The translations under genes and the position numbers were made by a program. The notes under the pieces were generated by a model. The model worked only from the letters and a program-made list of their open reading frames with translations. It was not told where the DNA came from and did no database searches. This document shows, in pieces, positions 54,062 to 62,323 of a DNA stretch of 62,705 nt; within the stretch, counting starts at the first letter, position 1; every line of letters begins with the position of its first letter. This DNA comes from Bacteroidota bacterium (lineage in GTDB: Bacteria; Bacteroidota; Ignavibacteria; Tepidaquicellales; Tepidaquicellaceae), in assembly GCA_018266875.1 (NCBI GenBank), contig JAFDZR010000008.1, forward strand, positions 1-62,705, written 5' to 3'.

Positions 54062-57000
54062 GTGAAAGAAAATTCAACAAGTAAAATAAGAGAACAGGTT
54101 CAAAGTAATTTACAACTGCTTTTAACATTTATATTCGTAATTTCTGTATTTACAAACATCTCGTTCTCAAAAACTAAAACCATCAAAGATCATTATTATT
54201 ATAATAATGCTCCTTACTATCTTGTTCTGAATAAGGAAAACATTTATATAAGATTAAAAAATGTGATGACAAAAGATGAGTTCATAAACTCTTCACAAAG
54301 TTTCAGACAGTTATTCAGATATGATAACTTTAACTCAAATGATAAAAATCAAATCATCAGGTTGAATCTTACTTTAAGCGAGTCAGGATTAACTGATCTT
54401 TTAAATAATCTGAAATCATCAGGTCTGTATGAAAGCGTCTCGCCTGTATTTTCAATGCCAGAAGGGAAAGGTAATCCGAACACATTAATAGCAGCTAAAG
54501 ATGAGATCATTGTTCAGTTTAGATCAAATCTGTCTTTTGATCAGATAAATACATTTGAACAAAGTAAAAACTTAACTTTTATAAAAAATCTGGATCTTAG
54601 AGGCGGTGTGACAAAGATTTATAAAGTTGCACAGAACACTTTTTCAATGGATGCAGCAAATGATATTTTTGAAAGCGGAATGGTAAATTATTCTGAGCCG
54701 AATTTTTACATGACAAATGTTCTTCAATACACTCCAAACGATCTGTATTTTTCACAGCAATGGGCCTTAAGAAATACGGGTAATAATATTCCCGGAGGTG
54801 TATCCGGAATCCCGGGATGCGATATGAGACTTGACAGTGCGTGGAATCTGACACTTGGTAGCAATCGTGTAAAGATTGCAATAGTTGATACGGGAATAGA
54901 TACATTGCATGAAGACCTCAGAGGAAATCTTGTGCCGAATTCTCAATACAATTTTATTAACAACAGCACTAATGCATTTGATGATGTAGGACATGGTACA
55001 GGATGTGCGGGAATTGCCGGAGGCACGGGAAATAATTCAATAGGAATAACAGGAGTTGCACCTAATTGTAAGCTGATAAACATTAAGATTGCAAGTCCTG
55101 ATGCAATAACAGATGAAGATGCAATTGAAGGGCTAATATATTCATGGCAAAGCGGCTGCTGGATCAGCTCTAATTCATGGGGCGGAGGCTCTCCTTCATC
55201 CGGAATTGATAATGCAATACTCGACGGAGCGACATTAGGAAGAAATGGTAAAGGGACTGTATACTGTTTCGCAGCAGGAAATTATAACACACCATTAATT
55301 TATCCCGCATCAAATCCTAATGTTATATCTGTCGGAGCTGTAAGCCCATGCAATCAAAGAAAAAGTATTGTCAGCTGTGATGGAGAGACTTGGTGGGGAT
55401 CATGTTATGGCACAGGTCTGGATTTAGTAGCACCCGGAGTTAAAATTTTTACTACAGACATTACCGGAGCTGGCGGGTATGAAAGCGGAAATTATACTTC
55501 TTTTTTTAATGGCACTTCAAGCGCAACACCAAATGTATCAGGTGTCTGCGCACTTATGCTCTCTTTGGATTCGAATTTAAGCTGGACAAAAGTCAGGGAG
55601 TATCTTAACAGAAGCGCCGATAAGACAGGAAATTATTCTTACAATTCTACCGGTCCGCTGACAGATCTCGGACGAACATGGAACAATGAAATGGGTTACG
55701 GAAAAGCTAATGCTTACAATGCAGTAAGATACGTTATCGGAAGCATGGGATTTACATTCAATCATACTTCCTTAACAAATACTGACAATCTGTCCGGTCC
55801 ATATACTGTAACTAGTTCTATTGTTTCAGCCAATGGCGCTATAAATCCGTCCGGAACAAAATTATTCTGGACAAGGGGAAGTTCTTTTGACAGCATTCCA
55901 ATGACTAACAGCAGCGGAAACAACTGGACGGCAAACATTCCGGGAAACGGTTTGCCCGGCTCTTATAAATATTTTATTAAAGCAACTGATATGACAAGCG
56001 TGTCAAAGACTTATCCTGTACTTGCACCCGGAACATATTTTTCATTTAATGTATTAAATGACATTGCTCCTCCGGTAATTTCCCATATTGTTACACCTGT
56101 TGTTCCTGTTCAGTTCTGGCCTTATAAAATTAAATCAACAGTAACTGACACAGTTGGTATAGATTCGGTATGGGTTAAGTGGTATAAAAATAATCCATCT
56201 GTAATTAAGCATTTTAAACTTCTGAACATAGCAGATGATAATTATGAAGCTGTATTTAATTCTGTTAATTCTGATGTAACTATCGGGGATTCGATTTTTT
56301 ACAGAGTGTTTGCACAGGATAAATCAATTCTTCATAATCGTGATTCCACTTCCTTGAATAAAATTACTATCAAAGTACTGGGTCTCTGTCAGGATTACGT
56401 ATCAACGGAATTTCCGCCATTGTTCTGGAATCTGGAATATGCTTCTGCACCGCTTTGGTTCCGAGCTTCTGTCAGTGCATTTGGAGCCGGAACAGGGTCG
56501 GCTATGTTTAATTTTTACAATGCCGGGTCCGGAGTTACACAATCAATGGTGACAAATCCTTTCGGTGAAACCGGCGCAGGTGATTCTCTTAAATTTGATC
56601 ACGCTTATACTACGTATATAAACGAAGTTGATTCTCTGATCATAGAAGTTTCAAACAATTTTGGTGCCAGCTATTCAGTGCTTGTAAAATTAGCCGGTGG
56701 TATATCAGGACCTCTCAGAACAGCTCCTCCAAATCAGAACTCATTTGTACCTGCTCCTTCACAATGGGCAACCAAAAAGTATGCATTGCCTGCAGGTGTA
56801 AATATGATACGCTTCAGAACAGTAAGCGGGTTTGGAAATAATTTATATCTGGATAATATATGCAAAGTTAATGGTACTACAGGAATTTCAAGTAATCTGA
56901 ATACTGAACTTCCGGTTGAATACTCATTAGCACAAAATTATCCGAATCCATTTAACCCCGTTACGAATGTGGAATTTGGAATTTCGAAACTGGGATTTGT

Positions 57001-57178
57001 TTCTTTAAAGATATATGATGTGCTAGGTAAAGAAGTAGCTACATTAGTTAATGAAAATTTAATTCCGGGAACTTACAAATATAATTTTGATGCCTCAAAT
57101 CTGTCAAGCGGAATTTATTTTTACAGAATTAAAGCAGGAGATTTCGTTCAGACGAGGTCTATGATGCTTTTGAAATAA
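54062..57178 (+). CDS. Secreted S8 (subtilisin-like) serine protease with T9SS type A sorting domain
   Basis: A 1038-residue exported protease starting at GTG. The signal sequence LLLTFIFVISVFTNISFS lies ~20-38 residues in, and no nearer ATG would keep it. A propeptide-like region (~40-230) precedes the catalytic domain. The triad is intact: Asp276 in IVDTGID, His311 in GHGTGCAGIAGG, Ser486 in GTSSATPNVSG; the oxyanion Asn lies in AAGNYN. Beta domains follow (~560-920, including a jelly-roll-like part), and a T9SS type A domain ends the protein (NYPNPFNPVT, VYDVLGKEVATLVNE in variant form, SGIYFYRI, end RSMMLLK). It degrades extracellular proteins or processes exported ones. It stands alone between two branched-hairpin elements. 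Confidence 0.93.
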   Translation: MKENSTSKIREQVQSNLQLLLTFIFVISVFTNISFSKTKTIKDHYYYNNAPYYLVLNKENIYIRLKNVMTKDEFINSSQSFRQLFRYDNFNSNDKNQIIRLNLTLSESGLTDLLNNLKSSGLYESVSPVFSMPEGKGNPNTLIAAKDEIIVQFRSNLSFDQINTFEQSKNLTFIKNLDLRGGVTKIYKVAQNTFSMDAANDIFESGMVNYSEPNFYMTNVLQYTPNDLYFSQQWALRNTGNNIPGGVSGIPGCDMRLDSAWNLTLGSNRVKIAIVDTGIDTLHEDLRGNLVPNSQYNFINNSTNAFDDVGHGTGCAGIAGGTGNNSIGITGVAPNCKLINIKIASPDAITDEDAIEGLIYSWQSGCWISSNSWGGGSPSSGIDNAILDGATLGRNGKGTVYCFAAGNYNTPLIYPASNPNVISVGAVSPCNQRKSIVSCDGETWWGSCYGTGLDLVAPGVKIFTTDITGAGGYESGNYTSFFNGTSSATPNVSGVCALMLSLDSNLSWTKVREYLNRSADKTGNYSYNSTGPLTDLGRTWNNEMGYGKANAYNAVRYVIGSMGFTFNHTSLTNTDNLSGPYTVTSSIVSANGAINPSGTKLFWTRGSSFDSIPMTNSSGNNWTANIPGNGLPGSYKYFIKATDMTSVSKTYPVLAPGTYFSFNVLNDIAPPVISHIVTPVVPVQFWPYKIKSTVTDTVGIDSVWVKWYKNNPSVIKHFKLLNIADDNYEAVFNSVNSDVTIGDSIFYRVFAQDKSILHNRDSTSLNKITIKVLGLCQDYVSTEFPPLFWNLEYASAPLWFRASVSAFGAGTGSAMFNFYNAGSGVTQSMVTNPFGETGAGDSLKFDHAYTTYINEVDSLIIEVSNNFGASYSVLVKLAGGISGPLRTAPPNQNSFVPAPSQWATKKYALPAGVNMIRFRTVSGFGNNLYLDNICKVNGTTGISSNLNTELPVEYSLAQNYPNPFNPVTNVEFGISKLGFVSLKIYDVLGKEVATLVNENLIPGTYKYNFDASNLSSGIYFYRIKAGDFVQTRSMMLLK

Positions 57179-57256
57179 CGTGAGACGTGAGACGTGAGAC
57201 GTGAGACGCGAGACGTGAGACGCGAGACGTGAGACGCGAGACGTGAGACGTGAGAC
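57179..57256 (+). repeat. CGTGAGA tandem heptamer array
   Basis: About ten copies of CGTGAGA/CGCGAGA begin at the stop codon of the S8 protease gene, with alternating T/C variants suggesting unit-pair expansion. Related GAGACGA strings follow the mini protein gene (53103-53127) and precede 53840. Confidence 0.85.
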
Positions 57257-57324
57257 GAAAAACGTAAAACATAAAAAATAATTCGTAATTAGTAATTCGT
57301 AATTTTTAATTGTTCTTTAAAACC

Positions 57325-57381
57325 AGCCCGTGAATTGTACGCGAACATATTCACTTAATTGCATCACCGGTATGCAGGGCT
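57325..57381 (+). repeat. Branched-hairpin intergenic element, copy 2
   Basis: Same element as 53915-53972 with a few changes, one of which keeps the outer pairing (AGCCC/GGGCT). It lies 132 bases before the fibre-like gene and within a ~150-base block shared with copy 1. Confidence 0.75.
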
Positions 57382-57513
57382 GATTTTGATTTTTGATTGT
57401 TGAATTTGGAATGAGACTCTTTCAACTTTTAAATTTCAAAAAATTAAATAGAAAACACTAAAAAGAAATATTTTAAATGAAACATTATTTCATAAACTAA
57501 AAAAATAAAAAAA

Positions 57514-58056
57514 ATGGAAAAACCAGTTATTGGCAAATCAGACAATTCATATCCACAGGGAACAGCAGGAGTTTTAGGAACAAGCTCAATATTTAACGGT
57601 GTGCTTGGTTATACAACAGCTGAAGGTCATGCAGGAGTAGCCGGTGCATGTGATGAAGGCATGGGCAACGGATTATACGGTCGAAGTAAAAACCGCATCG
57701 GGGTTGTGGCTATAAGCGAAAAAAATGTGGCTCTTCATGCTGAAACAAGATCTGATGAAGCTCCGGCTGTAGCAGTTTATAATGTAAACGCCAACAGTAA
57801 CTCTGCTGCAATATATGCAAAAAAAAACGGGTCAAAAGGATCAGCTGCAATCTTTGAAGGCAATGTCAATATAGTTGTAGGCGATCTTAATGTTAAAAGC
57901 GGTTTGTTGAAAATTAACGGGCAAAGTGTTTGGGAGTTAATTTACAATCTTCAAACCGAGGTGAATGCGCTTAAAGCGAAGACTGCTCAACTTGAGGCTA
58001 AATTATTGAATGTTCAGCAAACTGCTAACTCTGCATATAATAAAGCTTATTCTTAA
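57514..58056 (+). CDS. Fibre-like Gly/Ala-repeat protein with C-terminal coiled coil
   Basis: A 180-residue protein with no signal peptide. Residues ~15-125 are short beta repeats with G-V-x-G turns (GTAGVLGTSSIFNGVLGYTT, GHAGVAGACDEGMGNGLYG, RIGVVAISEKNVALHAET, NSAAIYAKKNGSKGSAAIFEG), as in trimeric beta-helical tail fibres. Residues ~125-150 (NVNIVVGDLNVKSGLLKING) look like the fibre neck. A coiled coil with heptads (LQTEVNALKAKTAQLEAKLL) closes it. It may be a trimeric fibre or spike of phage or contractile-injection type, but no other such genes are nearby. It is flanked by branched-hairpin copies 2 and 3, like a cassette. Confidence 0.7.
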   Translation: MEKPVIGKSDNSYPQGTAGVLGTSSIFNGVLGYTTAEGHAGVAGACDEGMGNGLYGRSKNRIGVVAISEKNVALHAETRSDEAPAVAVYNVNANSNSAAIYAKKNGSKGSAAIFEGNVNIVVGDLNVKSGLLKINGQSVWELIYNLQTEVNALKAKTAQLEAKLLNVQQTANSAYNKAYS

Positions 58057-58159
58057 AAAGAAATATTGTTTTTTATTAATTGATTTTGCTCTTAGTTCAT
58101 ATTTGTTCTATTTATTACAGATATAATATTATGATTTAAATGTGAATTTCTAAAAAACC

Positions 58160-58216
58160 AGCCCGTGAATTGTACGCGAACATATTCACTTAATCGCATC
58201 GCCGGTATGCGGGGCT
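58160..58216 (+). repeat. Branched-hairpin intergenic element, copy 3
   Basis: Third copy, with the outer stem AGCCC...GGGCT and both inner hairpins intact, followed by TGTTTTTCT. It lies 103 bases after the fibre-like gene and 186 before the 1294-residue FG-GAP gene. Confidence 0.75.
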
Positions 58217-58334
58217 GTTTTTCTAATTTGGGATTTGGAATTTCGGATTTGGAATTTTTTGATTTTGGATTTTAGATTGATGATTTTGGATTGAAAAACT
58301 TTCAAATTTCTCGCCCGCCAATATTTAAGGTTTA

Positions 58335-58354
58335 CCTGCCTTGGGCATGGCAGG
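58335..58354. repeat. CCTGCC/GGCAGG palindrome and CTTTTAA heptamers upstream of the FG-GAP gene
   Basis: CCTGCC-TTGGGCAT-GGCAGG, followed to 58392 by TTTCAAC/TTTTAAC heptamers that run into the region just before the start codon. A related palindrome occurs in-frame at 58529-58548. Confidence 0.7.
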
Positions 58355-58402
58355 CTTTCAACTTTTAACTTTCAACTTTTAACTTTTAACTAAACTAACA
58401 TT

Positions 58403-61400
58403 ATGAAAAAACTTTACTTTTTAAAAAGCATCATTCTTGCAAGTGCGTTTATGTTTTGTTTTTACAATTCATTAAGCGCAAACTGGCAAAAGTCTGATAA
58501 AATTAATTCAGTTTCAAACACTCCAAACCTGCCTAACGGCAAGGCAGGCACTCAACACTCTGACTCGCTTCCAAACGGAGTTACAGAAGACTGGCTTAAT
58601 AATCTTCTGGATGAAAACGGAAACAGGATTTCAGGAAACGAGCAAAGCCGCGCTCCGGGTCAGATACCTGAAGATCCTGAAGGTGATGCTTTGCAGAGAA
58701 AAATATTTAACGGTCTTATTGCAAGTTCGCAATTTGGATTTTCAGTCAGCAGCGCAGGAGATGTTAACGGTGATGGATATGATGATGTGATCATCGGGGC
58801 TTATGGCTACAATTCATTTACCGGCAGGGCATACATTTATTATGGCGGACAAAATATGAATACAGTAGCTGATGTAACTTTAACTGGCACGGCGACAAGT
58901 AATTTCTTCGGTTACTCTGTTTCAAAAGCAGGTGACGTAAACGGAGACGGATATTCTGATGTGATAGTCGGAGCTTATGGTTATACTACAAACACCGGAA
59001 GAGCTTATATTTATTATGGCGGGGCGGTAATGAATAATACTGTTGATGTTACTTTGACAGGAGAGACGACCAGTAACTTTTTCGGAATTTCTGTTTCTAA
59101 TGCAGGCGATGTAAACGGAGACGGATATTCTGATGTGATTGTTGGAGCGAATGGTTACAGTTCAAATACCGGAAAATGTTATATCTATTTTGGCGGAGCA
59201 TCAATGAACAATGTTGTTGACGTTACAATGACCGGGGGAGCAACGAATAATACATTCGGTACTTCAGTAGCTTCTGCAGGCGATGTAAATGCTGACGGAT
59301 ATTCTGATGTGATCATTGGCGCAAACGGGTATAGCTCAAGTACAGGAAGAGCTTACATCTTTCTCGGAGGAAATAATATGGATAATACTGCAGATGTCAC
59401 AATGACAGGAGAAGCATCGAATAATTTCTTCGGAGCATCAGTTTCATCTGCGGGTGATGTTGACGGTGACGGATATTCAGATGTGATAGTCGGAGCTTAC
59501 GGTAGAAATTCTTTTACTGGAAAAGCTTATATCTTCTATGGCGGAGCAAGTATGAATTCAGTATCTGATGTGATATTTATCGGTGAAGCAAATGTTAATT
59601 ACTTTGGTGCTTCAGTTTCATCTGCAGGAGATATTAACGGAGACGGATATTCAGATGTGATAATCGGAGCTTATGGTAATAATTCGAATACCGGAAAAGT
59701 TTATGTTTATTTTGGGGCTGCTTCAATGGATTCAACAGCAGATGTAAAGATAGCAGGGGAAACAACGAACAGTAATTTCGGATATTCAGTTGGATTAGCA
59801 GGTGATCTCAATGGTGACGGTTATTCGGATTTACTTGTCGGAGCTTATGGATATGGTTCAAATACAGGCAGGGCATATTTTTATGATTATTTTATGAAAA
59901 ATGAAATTATTCCGGAAATAACATTTTCAGGTGCAGCTTCAAATTCTTTCGGATCATCAGTATCTTCAGCAGATGTAAATAGTGACGGATATCCGGATAT
60001 AATTGTCGGAGCATCGGGATATAATTCAAATTTTGGAGGTGTATTTATATTTCTTGGAGGTCCAAATATGGATAATATCGCTGACATAACATTTAATGGG
60101 GAAGCTGCCGGAACTAATTTTGGTAGTTCAATATCAAACGCAGGCGACGTAAACGGTGACGGTTTTGCTGATTTAATAGTTGGAGCATATTCTTATAATT
60201 CAAACACCGGACGTTCTTACATATATTACGGAGGTGATCCGATGAATAATGTAGCTGATGTAGTTATGAACGGAATCTTAGCTCAAACAGATTTTGGAAT
60301 ATCAGTTTCAACAGCCGGAGATGTAAATGGTGACGGATTTTCTGATGTAATCGTAGGTGCTGACGGCTATTTTAATCTAAGAGGAAAAGCGTTTATCTTT
60401 TTAGGATCATCTGCAATGGATAATGTAATTGACGTTACCTTTCTGGGCGATTCTACCTATAGTTATTTAGGTAGTTCAGTTGCTTGCGCGGGTGATGTCA
60501 ACGGTGATGGATATTCCGATGTAATTGTCGGGAATTCTTCTCCTCTCAATTCATATTTTGGAAGAGGAGAAGCATATATCTTTTATGGCGGAGCTGTAAT
60601 GGATAATGTTAAGGATGTACACTTTACAGGCGAAGCTTCAAGTAATTATTTCGGAAGTTCAGTTGCAACAGCCGGGGATTTTAACAATGATGGATTTTCT
60701 GATGTGATTGTGGGAGCTTATGGATATAATGGTGGATCGGGAAGAGCATACATTTATCTCGGTGGCAATATGATGGATAATATTCCTGATGTCATTATAA
60801 CAGGAGAGTATAACAGCGGATTTGGGAATTCAGTGGCATCTGCAGGGGATATAAATGCAGACGGATTTTCGGATGTAATTGTAGGAGCAAGCGCATATAA
60901 TTCCAATAAAGGCAAAGCATATATTTTTTACGGCGGAACTAATCCTGATGATGTTGCCGATGTAACAATGACTGGCGGAACTACAGAAAATTTAGGAAAA
61001 TCAGTATTTTCAGCCGGAGATATAAACGGAGACGGATATTCTGATATAATAGTCGGAGCTAATGGCTTCAATTCAAATGCAGGGAGATCATACATCTACA
61101 CCGGCTCGGCAATTTCCGCAAAACCAATATTACTTCATGTAAAAGATGTTCCGAACGATCAGGGCGGATTTGTGAATTTGAAATGGGCTAGAAGTTCTTT
61201 TGATGTTAACGGAACTGATTTGATTACAAATTATACAGTTGAAAGAAGTTTTCCTCCTTCCGGCGGAAATTTTGCATGGGTAAATATGGCAAACATTCCT
61301 GCAGGTAAAAATTCTTTTTATTCATATCTGGCGGCAACACCTTTTGATTCAAGCTCGAACAGTTCAGGAACATTCTTTTTTAGAGTAACTGCAAAGACAA

Positions 61401-62287
61401 ACTCACCTTCACAATACTGGCGGTCAGCAATTCTATCAGGCAGAAGTCTCGACAATATTTCTCCGCCAATGCTCTCACCGTTCATGGCTTCAGCAGAAAT
61501 TAACAATGTCAGACTTAACTGGAAAAGAAGCTCTGCTCCGGATTTACTGAATTATGTTTTATACAGAAGCGTTTCAAATTCAATTGATCCTTATACAGAA
61601 ACTCCTTTAAATATTCTGACAGATTCAACTTATCTTGACACTGCTCCATTAACAGGACTGTATTACTATTTTGTTGTCGCGCAGGACATTCATAATAATT
61701 TAAGTCCGGTTGCAATTGCACAAGCGCCGGCTACTTCAAAAAGTTTATTTTTGTTCGGGGCTATTCAGGGATTGTATGATGCCAATACAGATGTAATGAT
61801 CTATGATACAGTTACAGTTTATTTAAGAAATTCAACTTTTCCTTTTGCTAAAATCGATTCGTCCAGGAAAGAATTATACGGTCCGGGAACAGGACAGAAT
61901 TTTACTTTTATAAATGCTCAGAATAATGTTCCTTACTATGTAGAAGTCAAACACCGAAATGCTCTCGAAACCTGGAGCGCTGATCCGGTTACATTTGTAA
62001 GTGATAATGCTTCAATTGCTTTTTCAGTTGATGCGATCTATGCTTACGGCAATAATGAGATACAGGTCGATGCTTCTCCTTACAATGTCTTTGCATTATA
62101 CAGCGGCGATGTGAATCAGGACGGCACAATTGATCTTGCTGACGGCAGTCTGATCGATAACGATGCATTTATTTTTGCATCGGGATATCTTCCGACAGAT
62201 CTGAACGGGGATGGAGTTATTGATCTTGCGGATGCAGTGTTTACTGATAATAATGGGTTTAATTTTATAAGCAAGATTACCCCGTAA
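58403..62287 (+). CDS. Giant secreted FG-GAP protein (14 repeats) with EF-hand C-terminal module
   Basis: A 1294-residue exported protein with signal peptide MKKLYFLKSIILASAFMFCFYNSLSA. A short linker with an in-frame palindrome insertion (residues ~43-49, LPNGKAG) leads to GVTEDWLNNLLDENGNRI. Then come 14 FG-GAP repeats (~105-910), each with AGDVNGDGYSDVIVGA or a variant, binding calcium by the D-x-N-x-D-G loop and probably forming two seven-bladed propellers. Two fibronectin-like domains follow (~915-1110), parallel to the truncated protein at 25522. The shared module is at the end: KHRNALETWS, loops from ~1236 (DVNQDGTIDLAD, DLNGDGVIDLAD), end NFISKITP. A surface adhesion or scaffold role is likely. 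Confidence 0.88.
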   Translation: MKKLYFLKSIILASAFMFCFYNSLSANWQKSDKINSVSNTPNLPNGKAGTQHSDSLPNGVTEDWLNNLLDENGNRISGNEQSRAPGQIPEDPEGDALQRKIFNGLIASSQFGFSVSSAGDVNGDGYDDVIIGAYGYNSFTGRAYIYYGGQNMNTVADVTLTGTATSNFFGYSVSKAGDVNGDGYSDVIVGAYGYTTNTGRAYIYYGGAVMNNTVDVTLTGETTSNFFGISVSNAGDVNGDGYSDVIVGANGYSSNTGKCYIYFGGASMNNVVDVTMTGGATNNTFGTSVASAGDVNADGYSDVIIGANGYSSSTGRAYIFLGGNNMDNTADVTMTGEASNNFFGASVSSAGDVDGDGYSDVIVGAYGRNSFTGKAYIFYGGASMNSVSDVIFIGEANVNYFGASVSSAGDINGDGYSDVIIGAYGNNSNTGKVYVYFGAASMDSTADVKIAGETTNSNFGYSVGLAGDLNGDGYSDLLVGAYGYGSNTGRAYFYDYFMKNEIIPEITFSGAASNSFGSSVSSADVNSDGYPDIIVGASGYNSNFGGVFIFLGGPNMDNIADITFNGEAAGTNFGSSISNAGDVNGDGFADLIVGAYSYNSNTGRSYIYYGGDPMNNVADVVMNGILAQTDFGISVSTAGDVNGDGFSDVIVGADGYFNLRGKAFIFLGSSAMDNVIDVTFLGDSTYSYLGSSVACAGDVNGDGYSDVIVGNSSPLNSYFGRGEAYIFYGGAVMDNVKDVHFTGEASSNYFGSSVATAGDFNNDGFSDVIVGAYGYNGGSGRAYIYLGGNMMDNIPDVIITGEYNSGFGNSVASAGDINADGFSDVIVGASAYNSNKGKAYIFYGGTNPDDVADVTMTGGTTENLGKSVFSAGDINGDGYSDIIVGANGFNSNAGRSYIYTGSAISAKPILLHVKDVPNDQGGFVNLKWARSSFDVNGTDLITNYTVERSFPPSGGNFAWVNMANIPAGKNSFYSYLAATPFDSSSNSSGTFFFRVTAKTNSPSQYWRSAILSGRSLDNISPPMLSPFMASAEINNVRLNWKRSSAPDLLNYVLYRSVSNSIDPYTETPLNILTDSTYLDTAPLTGLYYYFVVAQDIHNNLSPVAIAQAPATSKSLFLFGAIQGLYDANTDVMIYDTVTVYLRNSTFPFAKIDSSRKELYGPGTGQNFTFINAQNNVPYYVEVKHRNALETWSADPVTFVSDNASIAFSVDAIYAYGNNEIQVDASPYNVFALYSGDVNQDGTIDLADGSLIDNDAFIFASGYLPTDLNGDGVIDLADAVFTDNNGFNFISKITP
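58529..58548 (+). repeat. Palindrome inside the FG-GAP reading frame
   Basis: CCTGCCT-AACGGC-AAGGCAGG: a 7-bp inverted repeat encoding L-P-N-G-K-A-G directly after the signal peptide region. It resembles the intergenic palindromes at 58335-58354 and ~29026-29042. Confidence 0.7.
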
Positions 62288-62323
62288 TAGCAATTACGGA
62301 TTACGAATGTCAAATACGAAAAA

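Noticed and set aside
57179-57256. CRISPR or VNTR-coded peptide
   Set aside because: It is a non-coding heptamer tandem array following a stop codon, with no spacers.
53915-58216. Integron-like attC sites between cassettes
   Set aside because: The three repeated elements are structured, but the ends lack the GTTRRRY/RYYYAAC core and no integrase is present.
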